This document shows, one piece after another, positions 44,346 through 55,667 of a stretch of 64,000 bases of DNA. The notes under the pieces are model-generated. The model did not search any database. It worked only from the letters and a program-made list of their open reading frames with translations, and was not told where the DNA came from. Made by a program: the position numbers and the translations under genes. The stretch comes from Aurelia coerulea. Lineage: Eukaryota; Cnidaria; Scyphozoa; Semaeostomeae; Ulmaridae. Numbering within the stretch: position 1 is the stretch's first letter; each line of letters starts with the position of its first letter. The stretch is taken from positions 11,928,001-11,992,000 of the forward strand of contig CM076954.1 in NCBI GenBank assembly GCA_039566865.1, in the 5' to 3' direction.

Positions 44346-45175
44346 GAGGAATACTTATTACATTAAAAATTGGTTTAAAACCAAAGTTAAGATCGATTGA
44401 CGTAAGGCAACGAAATGTGACTCATTCCTGACAAGCAAGGCAAATGCTTGTAAATTAGCGAGAAATCAATGCAAAATATCTGATGGACCATGAAAAATGG
44501 CGACAATAACGGCTAGCCAAGGGATTGCATGTACAATGCATTCTGGTTGAAAGAGATCCTTTAGTATCTTCCAATTGCACCATCAAATGTTTCACTAATC
44601 TATTTGTAAAACAGGGAGCACTTTAAATTAAAAAAAGAAAAACACTGTCAATATTCTGCAATTACAAAGCAAACGAAGTGATGAGACAAGCTCATTCTCG
44701 ATTCATCCCACTTGTAAAAGTTGCGGAATATTCGTCAATAATTGACTGATCAGCAGGAAGTGATAACATATATACAGATCTGCTTGCAAATGGTGATAGA
44801 ATAAGATTTAATTCTTGAATAGTTGCAACGCAAACAGATCTCTATGCTGTGCGCCAAGCCTCAAGTCCCGAACCATTTTTATTGATGAATGTACGCAATC
44901 ACAGCTAAGCTCTAGCGTTGCAGGGCCAGAACGTTTTGGCTTGCATCCAAAGTTGCATTTTCAGCAATCTTGTCGGTTTGTATTTCAATGAATGCAAAAC
45001 AAACAAAAGTCAACATATTCTTTACCAAAGAGCATCGCTAATTTCTCAAAGAAGATCAATAGAACATCAGGTATATAGGAATAAAATAGGAAAGAAACAC
45101 CTTGGTAAACAAAATAAAACATTTCTCTAATGTACGAAGTATGCAGAAATCATTTCTCTGTTGCACGTATATTAT
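44346..45175. other. No gene seen
   Basis: AT-rich sequence without supported features. Confidence 0.3.
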
Positions 45176-45290
45176 TACGACTAATTCTTGCTAGTTTCTT
45201 AAAATTATCAGTTTTTAATTACGCGGGGTTTCTTACGATTTTTTTACAGGTTCCATAACAATCTTCATGCTCTACGAAAGTCGAAGGAGA
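45176..45290. repeat. AAGAAACT MITE remnant
   Basis: tagtttcttaaaattatcag, ggtttcttacga and ggttccataacaatcttcatg match the family core at 16280-16360. Both ends are missing. Confidence 0.6.
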
Positions 45291-46699
45291 ATTCAAAAAG
45301 GTACTTGCAATTCAATTCTAGATTGGCAAACTGTGACATGCACCATAACTAAATTTATACATGAATATCAGACAATGAGCATAGGAGCTAGCTCAATGAT
45401 GTCAGTAAACATTTTCACAGGTTTTTTGTTGTAGCTAGGCCCAAGCCAGAGGTGGTCAAAACAAGGCAAATTCCTAGGGTGCTCGTTTTTGGCGAGGCCA
45501 TTCTAGTAGATAGCAACTGCAATAACCATATGTCTCAGGCTGCCTCAGGACTGTTTCCTGTTTAAGTGACTTAATCTGCGGACACAAACCGTCCTGGGAC
45601 GTGCGAGGTTGCAAAATCTAAGTTAAGATCCCATCTATATCATAAACTGAAAAGAAACAAAAAATTAAATCCGATGCTCCTTCGCAGTAACTGTTCAAAC
45701 GCTTATGCTTTTTGGGGCACCTGAGGGCACCCGGTATTCTGGTTAAAAAGTTTGTGTATTGCACACCATCTTACAAAAATTGAAGACAAGTAAAATTGCT
45801 GTTTAAAAGCTGTATTCAAAAACAGCATCAACCTCCAAGTAATTGCTTTCAAAATTACCATTTTATAATCGGGGCAATTGAGTTGATGACTTACCTGGAT
45901 GTAAGTAAACGGTTTAAGAAACTATAAAAAGATGCTAAAAGCATGATTCAAACGAATATAACAACTGACACCCACCCATCCAACTGAAAAAAGACCTTTT
46001 TACAAGCAAGCAAGCAGGATCTTGTTTTGAGAGCTTCGGCAGCTTTTGATGAAAGCTTTGTATTATTTAACTGCTTAAAGATTTAGTTAGGTCAGCAATG
46101 AACCTCACAGGAAATTCAAATCTCAAACGTAAACAAGGAAATAGAAAATTCCAAAGAAATTAAATGTCTATCCAAGGATTTTCGATCATGGAATCTTTCT
46201 TAAATCCGTTATGTACGTTGGCAGTCTTGTTCCTGCTCCACGGTGCTTAAAAGCATCTTAAGCTATATTGACTGATAGGCTAACTAGCTTATGTCTTTGC
46301 GTTAATTGCGTAAGCCATCATACAATGCCAACAACAGGATTCGAAATACTCTCCAAGTTGAATTCTTTAGCGAAAATTTGTTCCAGGGCTCAAGGCTAAG
46401 CATTACGGTTTTTTTCATTCGGATTCTGTGATCAAACAGAGTTAAGTGAATTTAAGATACAGTGGACCAAAACGTGCATAAGTAAGGCGAACTAATATGA
46501 CTGAGACAAACTGGGGTTGACATGTCCATCACAGTTTTCTTGGAGTGGTATTCAATGTCAAGCTAAACGGTTTAAAAATGGCTTGCTATACCGTTATCAG
46601 GTCCACCACATTTGTTGGGGCCGGTAATGGTCCTGGCTAGATATGCTGAAAGATTGTTGGTAGCATGGTCGAGTTCTTAACTTTTCGTAGTTCGAAAAG
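45291..46699. other. No gene seen
   Basis: No exon with consistent splice sites. A short ATG frame near 46578 (MACYTVIRSTTFVGA) has a possible donor but no partner. Confidence 0.3.
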
Positions 46700-47104
46700 A
46701 TTTTGGCAGACGCATGGGTCGAGATGGACCAATTTGCGAAGAAATGCTGCGGTTTACTTTGTCAAGGTGAAGGTGGAGGTGAAGTTGCGGTTTTTAGCGC
46801 CAAGCGCTGGGGTCGCAGAAGTAGAATAGGCCTAATCGAGTCCGCGACCCCTTGTCATGACGCTGAAGTGATGGGGCTCTACTTAGGATCGAACCCGGTC
46901 CACCTGACTGTTCTGGCTGCAATGTCAGAGGAGTACACCACTGCACCACAACACCTTCAAGGGTTGTTCAACAACAAAATCACAAAGCCAAATGAAAGCG
47001 TTGACTTTAAAGCACCAGAAATCTTTCAGATAGGAAATTTACCTGACTTCCTCAATGGGCCACTTAGTGACTCTACGAAGCAGACAGTCTGGATCGAGCG
47101 ATAA
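46700..47104 (+). CDS. Weak ORF upstream of gene E
   Basis: The first 67 nt (46700-46766) look exon-like: ILADAWVEMDQFAKKCCGLL, donor tcaag|gtgaag. The ORF then runs through a tRNA-like sequence on the other strand, which argues against it being one intact protein. The end (PNESVDFKAPEIFQIGNLPD) is protein-like again. Exon phase does not link directly to gene E. Treat as unresolved. Confidence 0.2.
   Translation: MLADAWVEMDQFAKKCCGLLCQGEGGGEVAVFSAKRWGRRSRIGLIESATPCHDAEVMGLYLGSNPVHLTVLAAMSEEYTTAPQHLQGLFNNKITKPNESVDFKAPEIFQIGNLPDFLNGPLSDSTKQTVWIER
46884..46952 (-). repeat. tRNA-like sequence (SINE head or tRNA pseudogene)
   Basis: On the minus strand tggtgcagtggtg resembles the RNA polymerase III A box, and gggttcgatcc about 40 nt later resembles the B box, in tRNA-like order and spacing. 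No convincing acceptor-stem pairing is present, so it is not a working tRNA. Confidence 0.5.
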
Positions 47105-47405
47105 AAGATATTAATTCGAAAGGTTGGTTGCATTTGTCACTGTTGTGTGTTGTGTGCATTCAAACATTATCTGCTCTTTACAAGCTGTTTAAAGATTCCC
47201 TTCGATCTAGAATTCTTGTTGATAAATGAAAGGACGGAAGAGTGGATTGAAGTTAGGTAACATCCATTGATACGATGAATACAAACGGGTTATTATGTGC
47301 ATGGAAACATCCAGAAATAAGGCAAGATCAAGTCCGAGGCTAAAACAACAGGGCATTTTTAAATCACAAGACTTGGCCTACGTACAAATCTCCTATTGCT
47401 TGCAG

Positions 47406-50160
47406 CCAAAATGGAAACTTCTATCTCAATTTTTATGCCACGAATCTTGAAGAAAGTCAGTTTGTTTCTGTCTCAATTTGTCAGAAGAGAGTTGAATTAT
47501 TGGATTCCACCTGTATGTTTTTGAAATATGTGATGGATTTTTGCAGAAAGAAGGAGCAGACCCTTTTTGGCTCATTTTCGAATGAGATTTGGCTGACCGC
47601 GTACGCGGAAGTAAGTTCTTAAGCAAATGTTAAATATCTTTTGGCATGAAACGCATGAATCAATTACCATATTGTGTTATTCATATTTCGTTCCAGAAAT
47701 TCGTTACTATAATTAGCAAAGAACTTAGAACTAATATTTCACGCCACGATGACTGGAAGATTGCAAGCGTCTTCATGGGCAGCTCTGACACTGTTATTGT
47801 GATGCTAGCTTCTATGAAATTGGTATGAATTGCGCAAAACGCAGGTAATATGGGAGTCACAGGGCGGGAGCCTCTGGAAATATTTGGGACCATGCCCTTC
47901 AGGTCCTTGGAAAACCCGCAGTTTGAATTAAAGCTAGCAGAATTGAGAAATAGATTTTTGTAAAATATCCTACTGAGAAAGTCTGTTTCGTAGCTGGCAC
48001 GTAACTGAAGACCTTCGATTTTTGTGCACAATGATGAAGTTCTTTCGCGTCTTTAGGCCCTCTTGCTTAGCTTTTGAATCGTGAAAGAACCAACCGGAGG
48101 TGGAATGTGCCGTTGGCGATTGGTTTATTAGCGATTTGAAAATTGAGCTGAGGGCAGGGACCGTGCAGCCACTGGGCAAGTAGAAGCTAAAACCTCCAAC
48201 CTTCCCCTTACTTTATGAAAGACATGCGTTGGAAAGTTCAGAAATTAAAAAACTGTTGTTTGTTTGTTGGCGAGGTTGAAGTTAATATCTTTCTGAAAGA
48301 GCTACAGATAAACCTCGTGATCTAGAACTCTTGATGTAAAATTTCGACAACTGACAATTGAGCTTTGGTCTATCTAACTTGAAATGATTCCTATATTGTC
48401 TGAAAGTAAAACCGTACACTTGTAAATTTTACCACTTGCTTCAAGCTTCAAGTTTAAAAATGCAGCCAATTTGAATGAGAATAAATTTTTTCTTAACAAC
48501 AAATCGTAAAAGTAAAGGCCTTTATTCTCTAACATTTTCTGGGGGCAACCCCCAGACCCCCTAGACCCCCAGACTTCTCGCTTCGCCCGCAATTCAGCCC
48601 CTCCACTTTAAAAACCGCTGTGCGGTCCCTGGCTGAGGGCCTAGTGAGGACTTGAGCAGAAACACGATATTTAGGTGAGTAAAGTCACACTATGAGATAG
48701 TAAATTCATACCAGAATCACAACAATGATGTCCGAGCTACCATTGGTCTCTTTGTTGTGTTGCTGATGTAGGGCGTAAAAAAACCGTATATTTCAGAAAT
48801 GTTTCAGAAATATTTTAGAAAATGTGACAGAATATTTCGGAAAAACCGTTAAACCGTCTCTAAGCTCAGCTAAAACCATCTAACAACTTTCCATGCTTTG
48901 CACATAATCACTTCGCTTCTATGTTGCAGACAACTGCCTCGTTATCATTTTTGTGACCCCAGAGACGGAAATTTAACTGCAATGCCTTAAATCATCAGCA
49001 AGAAAAAGTGATAGCGGAACTTTTCCCAAAATTGTATTGTATATCGGACAATTATTAGTAGCTTTTCTTCAATTTTGTAATAATTTGACTTCCCGCTCTG
49101 CAAACCGTTGGGAACGAAATGAACTGTAAAACCGTTATTTCTAAGGCCAACAACTGTAAAAATATTCCAGAGAAGGCTACAAACCGCCAACTGTCAGTCT
49201 CTACGACCCCATTGTAAGATGACGCATCATTCTTTGGCGCAGAAAATCACCAAGATGATAATCGCTTCACCGAAGATCTGATAACACCTTTCACGGAAAA
49301 ATTGAATTTGCAGCAACTGACGTAGATAAAACTCAATTATCTTAATTAAAGATTATAGTAATGAAGCTATAGTATCGAAAGAGCTTGTTTTCGGAGCAAA
49401 TTCTTTTGGACACTTGGGAAACAGACTTGCAAAACAAAGAAAGTCCCCGAATCTAAGCATCCGAACTTTGCGTTCTAAGAGCCAAGATCATTCGATTTCG
49501 TTGCTGCTTGGCTTATCCATAATTCGTGCGTCAGAAAGTTTGGAAAATCGTCAACAACCTAAATATTTACGTAAGTTTCGTTGGCTGGCGGACCACCATT
49601 GTAAAAGATGGTGCAATTTCAAAATTTAATGTCGTTAAGGCCGCGGTTAAGGCTTGAGGCAACACTGCTTTGTGCTCTCATGAGTACCTAAACCCCGTTT
49701 CAGAAATCATCTCCAGAAATTCATCGATTTTCAGGAACTAATCGACCTATCGAAATTATGTTAAGATGGAGGGTATTACACATATTCTTGGCGATCCGAA
49801 AGATATTTCGAACGCAACTATCTGCTCTCACAACTTTGAAGATTGCCCATTTTGAAATATTTGATAGGTTTCAGGAAAAGCTGATCATCCGCTCCGCTAA
49901 TGTAAGATTTTTAGTCAGATTATTCCGCTACTGACACTATTTATTCACGGGAAGACATTCCAAGTAAGAAGGCAAAAGCTTGGTTCGATTTTCCTACTCT
50001 GCAAGAAATACCAGGAAAACTTGTCAGTCAATTATCAATAGGTAAATGCAAACTGATGAAGCATTTGAGAGCACGCATGAATATCAGAATGTATTTCTAT
50101 TACTTTTCCATGCAGATCTTCGCATGAGCTATCGGATATTTTACTTCATTCTAGGGAGGG
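47406..50160 (+). CDS. Gene E: unknown gene, three to four exons in phase
   Basis: Exon 1 (47406-47610) follows ctcctattgcttgcag and ends at the consensus gcggaa|gtaagt. After one carried base its 68 codons include GNFYLNFYATNLEESQFVSV, CQKRVELLDSTCMFLKYVMD and TLFGSFSNEIWLTAYAE. An 86-bp intron follows. Exon 2 (47697-47822), after atatttcgttccag, adds 42 codons in phase 0 (FVTIISKELRTNISRHDDWK, FMGSSDTVIVMLASMKL). Exon 3 (49915-50041) continues in phase 0 after gtaagatttttag with REDIPSKKAKAWFDFP and LQEIPGKLVSQLSI. A 74-bp intron and the acceptor cttttccatgcag lead to a possible fourth exon (50116 on). Intron 2 holds a hAT-like insertion at 48155-48631. Four consistent splice phases make this the best-supported gene here. 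No family is recognised and both ends are uncertain. Confidence 0.7.
48155..48631. mobile_element. hAT-like element, perfect 8-bp duplication gctgaggg
   Basis: CAGGGACCGTGCAGC at the left is inverted as GCTGTGCGGTCCCTG at the right, and gctgaggg is repeated exactly at 48147-48154 and 48632-48639. There is a ctgggggcaacccccag patch inside. It is a 477-bp non-autonomous insertion in an intron of gene E. Confidence 0.9.
48640..49914. other. Intron of gene E
   Basis: AT-rich intron sequence. Several aaaccgt(c/t) strings repeat between 48780 and 49140. A 29-codon ATG frame (MEGITHILGDPKDISN, near 49768) is unproven. Confidence 0.35.
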
Positions 50161-50690
50161 GGGGGCATGGCGAAAGGATATGGATTGAAAAACTTGAAAA
50201 TAACTGTCTGTTTATACTGGACGTGTCTATATGGAAGTTTATATCATTGAACAGTACTATTCATTGGCATCAATAAGAATTTCCGTTCCAGATCATCTTC
50301 AATTTTAACATACATATCTTATTTGTTGATTTGGTACTTTGAATGTTAAAATATTAATGCAGAGAGTTCAAATTTTCTGTCACCTTCAATCTATTGCAGC
50401 TGTTACGAAACATGGCATTGTTTCTAGGCAATGCCTTTCAAGCTTAACCAGAGCAGGTTAGGATTTGCTGGACCACGCCCTTCTATCCTTGGGCCACGCC
50501 CTCCCCATACACTGGTAAGACGCTGCTTTTAGATTTTATTGAGAGTCTTAGTAGGCCCGCAGGCCTGAAAACGTTCTTTAAAAAAATAAAACAAAGAAAA
50601 AATACATACCTCATTTCTTGTGGGCCCCCCAATGCCCCAAACCCCTGGTAACTACCCCCTCTCTCGACGGGTCTGAACCTAACTTCTGTT

Positions 50691-51493
50691 TTAGCTATGC
50701 CTAGGAATAATGCTAGCCTTATTAACAGCTGCGAGACAGGGCAGGCATTGCTCTCCGTAGCTGTTAACAAGGATTTTTACGTTAGTTGGATGTTTTGACA
50801 TTGTATAGCAGCCCCAGGCCGTGAAAAGGCCTCTCTGCAAATCATTCATTTCATTTCATTTCATATATTCATCAACCAATATTGGTTCTAGTAATCTAAA
50901 ATACATACACATAATACATCAAAGATATAATAGCTATGTATTCCTTATTACATTGGATAAAACGAAAAATCATTTGAAGGTTGACAAGTACTCTAAAAAA
51001 CACATATCTTTTGAAAAATTTGAAGAATCAGTAATCTTACCTGGGAACAACTCTTGAACACAAGAAAATTCTCAGCTCTCTGGTCTTCAGATCTCTTGAC
51101 CTTAAATCTGTTAGCAATCCACTTAGTTTTCCTACGAGACAGAAGCGAATCTTTGAGACTACGAAAAACTTCAAAGCCTGCAACAAACGCTATGGAGTCT
51201 CATAAACTATGGAGGACTTTCCAGCAAAGCAACATCTGAAGCTTCTTATATGCAATGAGAAAAAAATCATAGCGACCCCCTGTGGCGGAAAAATCCATTC
51301 AGAAGAGCTTCAAAGGCTAAGAAGGATGACAAGATTGAGACTTTGGTTGATATTATTTGACATTTTAATGTCAGATTAAATTCAAATTACAATCTGCAGA
51401 GTAATAGAGCAAGAGTTTTGCCTTCACCTGGGTTTTGCATTCATTGAATATCTCAGTTAGTCGGGCCATATCATCAAAAGGGGCACTTTGGTA
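50691..51493 (-). CDS. Gene F: unknown gene, convergent with gene E
   Basis: The exon at 51177-51041 follows tagcgtttgttgcag and ends at ttcccag|gtaaga. After two carried bases it reads FEVFRSLKDSLLSRRKTK, WIANRFKVKRSEDQRAENF and VFKSCSQ. The next exon (50834-50691) follows gaatgatttgcag in phase 0 with RGLFTAWGCYTMSKHPTNVK and LVNSYGEQCLPCLAAVNK, then TAA. An upstream exon (51493-51428) reads YQSAPFDDMARLTEIFNECK and ends at acccag|gtgaag. Its phase needs one more small exon before 51177, not found. Stop codons of genes E and F lie within about 0.6 kb, so they converge. Not recognised. Confidence 0.6.
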
Positions 51494-52465
51494 CTTTAAA
51501 TTTTAGCTGTACTTTTCAAAGGCCCAATCGATTTAAGTTAAAGGTAATGGTGATACATTATTCATAAAGCTAACAACCGTGCATCGAGTAGCCACAACTG
51601 TCATTGAATGTGGTGGTAGTATAAGCCAATCTGGGCACCAGTTTATTATTCTAACGCCTACTTAAAATACATTCTATTTTAATCCCTCATTCTCCGTGTT
51701 CATTTCATCTATCTATGTAGCTTGGTTACGAATCCCACCTATTGAAAACACATCGAGGACGCGTCGTGCAGAGTCAGGCGATACAGCTGCTTTGACATCA
51801 ATAGACCATTTCGATAATTAAAAATCAGAAACTGGGGAGAGCGGTTTTTTCTGGTAAATGGCAGATGCAGAGCTGCTGCAGAGTGAGCCATTTAAGTGGA
51901 TGTAAACATTCATTGAGTTGGGCCAAGTTGTGGCGAGGACTGCTACTGCATAAAACACAGCATTAGAGCTGTTTTTAGGATTTATTCAAACAGTTATCCA
52001 TGCTAAATGCAGATCTACGTTTAAGGTAAACAAGCAGCCACACACAGCGAACACTTTTATGCATCGCTGTTACGTTTAAAAGGGCTCTTTTTAACCGGCA
52101 TGCTTGGTGCCCGCTTGCAAGCTGCGACAATAACGAGACCATAAAAGAGATGCATTAGCTGACCAAGCCATGTTTGAAGAGGTTGAACACATTGAAATAA
52201 AAACTTGAGAAAACTTTGCGGTACTTCATCTTACTTGAAAAACTAGTCAGCATTGGAATAAAAATAATCGAGCAAAAGATCAATGTGATGCCCGCTTTCT
52301 AATATTGCTCCATTCTCTTCAATCTTACAATTTTCATTTTAGAAATGTAATTCATTAGTGCCCTAAACATTTTCCCCACGTCTTTTCAGCAAATGATGTT
52401 AGGAGTCCCTAAGAATAATATCCGACGTTTCGTGCTCCGATGAGTATTAGTCGACAAAGCTTTCA
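51494..52465. other. No gene seen
   Basis: The upstream part of gene F may lie here, but no exon with both splice sites was found. Confidence 0.3.
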
Positions 52466-53570
52466 CAGGGGCGTCGTGGGTACCAATTGACAGGGGGGGG
52501 GGCACAACTTGCTGATTTTCCGACGAATGATGACGTCAAAACTAATGACGTCATCATGAGCATGCGCAGTTTGGTTACAAAAATGATTTTTAGACAGAGA
52601 GAGCAAGACACTGATCTGGCATTCAATCGAAGCAATAATATAGATTAGTTCGCTATAACTGTATGGGAATAGAGCGTACCACAATCAGTGCCGTGGCCAG
52701 GGTAAATTAAGTAGGTTGGAGCATTGAAATGGAAAATTTTTGAGGCCACACTCTTTACTTTGGCTTAGAATGTATCTCCCAATATCATGCTTGCCATTAG
52801 CGACAAGGAAACCTTGACGGCTTCGTGACAGTTCTCCTATAAATCGGAGCGCGAGGAAAATTTTTGAAGAAAGATCCTTTACTTTGGCTTAGAATGCATC
52901 TCCCAATATCATGCTTGCCATTAGCGACAAGGAAACCTTGATAGCTTCGTCACAGTTCTCCTATAAATCGGAGCGCGAGGAAAATTTTTGAAGAAAGATT
53001 CTTTACTTTGGCTTAGAATGCATCTCCCAATATCATGCTTGCCATTAGCGACAAGGAAACCTTGACAGCTTCGTGACAGTTCTCCTATATATCGGAGCAC
53101 GAAGAACGTTTTTGAAGATACGTCCTTTACTTTGGCTTAAAATACATCCCTTGATTCCATATTTACCAGTGCTAAAATAGAAGATTTGACCTTTCTCGGA
53201 ATATTCTTACCCAACCTATATCCAGCTATTTTCTCTTCGGTTTTAAAAGGAATCCCGAGGACCATATCTCGACAAACAAAGGCTCTGGCACCTAGGAAAT
53301 TTTTTTATATGACCTCCCTCAGACTGTTGGAAAATGCCCCTCTTGTTAAAAATCAATTAGTAAATAGGGTTGTGATAGTAGCTACTAGGCTTCAATTCAT
53401 ACAGATGAACAATTTCGGAAAAATTTCCGAATTTCCTTAAAATTTCCGAATTTCCGACCAAAGATCCGAATTTCCGACCAATAATCCGAATTTCCGACAA
53501 ATATACGAATTTCAGACGCTAGGGGGGGCACGTGCCCCCCTGCCCCCCCCCCCCAGCCACGACGCTTCTG
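52466..53570. mobile_element. hAT-like element, perfect 8-bp duplication agctttca
   Basis: CAGGGGCGTCGTGGG at 52466 is inverted as CCAGCCACGACGCTTCTG ending at 53570. agctttca is repeated exactly at 52458-52465 and 53571-53578. Near the right end ccgaatttccgac recurs several times. A second element-like start (CAGTGCCGTGGCCAGG, 52687) and the 124-bp array lie inside, so it is nested or composite. Confidence 0.9.
52735..53235 (+). repeat. 124-bp tandem repeat, four units
   Basis: ctttactttggctta begins at 52753, 52877, 53001 and 53125, an exact 124-bp spacing. Units share atctcccaatatcatgcttg, ttagcgacaaggaaaccttg and tctcctata(a/t)atcggag; the last unit is diverged. Related units are inverted at 59.6-60.0 kb and direct at 60.45-60.65 kb. 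Confidence 0.95.
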
Positions 53571-53649
53571 AGCTTTCAACATGTTTCATGATGGTGTCGC
53601 TCTTTCAGCAATTTCTAATAGTTACAACAATTACAACTCAACATTGTTT

Positions 53650-53790
53650 AAAGGGTTTGTCTCATCCAGCATGGCCATTTGTATTCACCGGCATTGGAAT
53701 ACTGGCATCGGCATTGGAACTGGCATTGGCATTGGAATTGGCATCGATATTGCGTAAGAACTATGACGCATGCAAAACTAGCTAGGGGGT
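53650..53790 (+). repeat. ggcatt hexamer repeat unit, copy 1
   Basis: ggcattgg(a/c)a(c/t)tggcattgg repeats for about 65 bp, flanked by gtttgtctcatccagcatgg and tatgacgcatgcaaaact. An inverted copy of the whole unit is at 55555-55670 plus its hairpin. The ORFs over it translate the repeat. Confidence 0.85.
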
Positions 53791-54207
53791 CCGTGAAAGT
53801 AATTTGTACGAGTAAATCAATGCAGTTAACAAACTCTGTCAATTCAATAACTGCTAAAGACAATTCTCCTCATACTGTGAAAGAGCTTTGGGCTTTGGGC
53901 TTTGATAGGTTGCGGATTTGGCCAATTTTTGTCCCTGGGGCTGAGGGCTTGATTCTTTTATGTTAGTTTTCGGGTTTTAAGATTTTCAGGTTTTAGGATT
54001 TTCATATTCGAGAGTGTGTTTTACATTGTAAAATATGCTGCCATCAATTTCATTCTTCAGCAATGATGATTCTTGAAATGAACCAAACTTTTGAAGTTGA
54101 ATCTGAGTAGTCGCTCAATAAGGATTATAAGTGAACGAATTATACGTAACTTTACGATCAAACTAACAACTTTTACTCTCACATTAAGTATAAGTTCACG
54201 AGATTCA
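53791..54207. other. No gene seen
   Basis: AT-rich spacer. Confidence 0.3.
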
Positions 54208-54261
54208 TAGCCTGCGTGCAGCCTCAACTCCTCCTTAAAGGTTGAGGCTGCACGCAGGCTA
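54208..54261. repeat. Perfect 21-bp hairpin tagcctgcgtgcag
   Basis: tagcctgcgtgcagcctcaa plus c is exactly inverted after a 12-nt loop. The arm start tagcctgcg.gtgcag is shared with the inverted-repeat element at 63358-63446, so it is a tiny mobile hairpin family. Confidence 0.9.
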
Positions 54262-54348
54262 GCGATTCAAAGATATTTAAGGTTCAAAACTTCAAGCTCT
54301 GACGAGCTTTTAATCATGAAGAGCTCGTTATGTCTTTAACGTAAAATC

Positions 54349-54627
54349 CCCGGGAGGGGGGTACATAACATGTTCAGCGTAATGGTATGTGCCGCCCATA
54401 TGGGTGGGTTCTTGTGCCCAACTTTCTTTAAACAACATTCTCTAAACAAGGGTTATTTTCGGCAGATTACCCATTTATTAGTGGGGTTTGCTTAAATTTG
54501 CAAAAATAGTTACAAATGAGAAGTTTTCCGAAAAATTCTTCATAAATCTGGGTACCAAGGCAAGTTTCAGTGATTAGAAGAGGGTACGGTTAGTTCTGAA
54601 AACAAGTCGTGTACCGCTCCAGTCGGG
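54349..54627. mobile_element. hAT-like MITE, duplication gtaaa(a/g)tc
   Basis: CCCGGGAGGGGGGTACA at the left pairs with tgtaccgctccagtcggg at the right. gtaaaatc (54341-54348) and gtaaagtc (54628-54635) match at 7 of 8 bases. Related inner sequence occurs near 14480-14530. Confidence 0.7.
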
Positions 54628-54717
54628 GTAAAGTCAGAAATCGAATCTAATGTTAGCTCAGTTCATGCTCAGTTCAAAGTGTTCCTATAAAAGCGTAATT
54701 AAGCAATTCAGGTATTT

Positions 54718-55421
54718 GTTGGGGAGACGAGGTCTCAATTCTATTGTGTAGAACAAAAGCGTAAGTGGTTTGTTCACAGAGCTATCTGGTTCTTGCGGTA
54801 GATGCGCATGCGTATTACAGTTAGGTTTTGAATTGCTACTAGAGTTCTAACAAGGAATAACAAAGAAAATAAAAATTACGGAGAGTTTCCCGCAAAATTA
54901 GGACACTCAGACACTTCACGGCAATCTTCACTCGTTGTTATCATGGGTAAGCAGGGAAACAACAGCGCACAGCTCGACACAGTATGCTGTAGAGTGCTTG
55001 TGTCGTGAGACAAATACCCGTCGGTCCAAGTGGTGCGATGCCTCTTTGCTCTTATCCAATTAGCCTAAACGTGGGGTTGGTTTTGGTTTAAAGCCCGTTG
55101 CTTGCTCAAAATATGATGTTCATACCAGATTGCACTAGCAGAACAAACAGGGACGTGAAGAAAAAAATTATAAAATAAACAGTTACTCCCAAAAGGATTC
55201 GAAATCGGGTTGCCGGCGTGTGAGGAGCTCGAGATACCACTTCGCCAACCTGCCGTTACAGCAAATGAAATCAGCAGTCATAATGGTTTGTTGTGGATAA
55301 TAGACGGGGGCTGCAACGTATCGATGTTAAAATTGCTAATACGCATGCGTATCTACTGTATGCACGGGGGGACATTTAATTTCCGCGAACAAACCCGATC
55401 TCATCTCCCCAACAAGTATGC
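54718..55421. mobile_element. Inverted-repeat element, TGTTGGGGAGACGAG ends
   Basis: tgttggggagacgaggtctc at 54718 is inverted as gatctcatctccccaaca ending at 55421. cgcatgcgtattac pairs with taatacgcatgcg further in. tgcacggggggacat and the ends match the shorter element at 28970-29369. A tRNA-like sequence lies inside. Confidence 0.7.
55195..55260 (-). repeat. tRNA-like sequence inside a transposon
   Basis: On the minus strand ggttggcgaagtggt fits a polymerase III A box, and gatttcgaatcc a slightly altered B box, spaced as in a leucine- or serine-type tRNA. Stem pairing is poor. It is likely a SINE head or captured tRNA pseudogene. Confidence 0.45.
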
Positions 55422-55554
55422 TCTTATTGGATTTAAAACTCTCCGTATAATATCAGTAATCCTCATTCATAATGCTCAAACCCATTAACGTTAGATAATG
55501 GGGAATACATTAATAGAGACTCGCGCAAATCGCTGTTGCGCACCCCCTGGTTAG

Positions 55555-55667
55555 TTTTGCATGCGTCATAGTACTTGTGGACTTATGCAATAATCGATGC
55601 CAATTCCAATGCCAATGCCAGTTCCAATGCCGATGCCAGTATTCCAATGCCGGTGAATACAAATGGC
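55555..55667 (-). repeat. ggcatt hexamer repeat unit, copy 2 (inverted)
   Basis: The reverse complement of the 53.65-53.79 kb unit: agttttgcatgcgtcatag, the ccaatgcc repeats, then ggtgaatacaaatggcc. Confidence 0.85.

Noticed and set aside
45889..45900. Strong minus-strand donor tccag|gtaagt
   Set aside because: All three frames upstream are closed within a short distance, so no exon can be defined.
50483..50770. 95-codon minus ORF MLTATESNACPV...
   Set aside because: It overlaps the gene F last exon in another frame; the spliced frame has better sites and composition.
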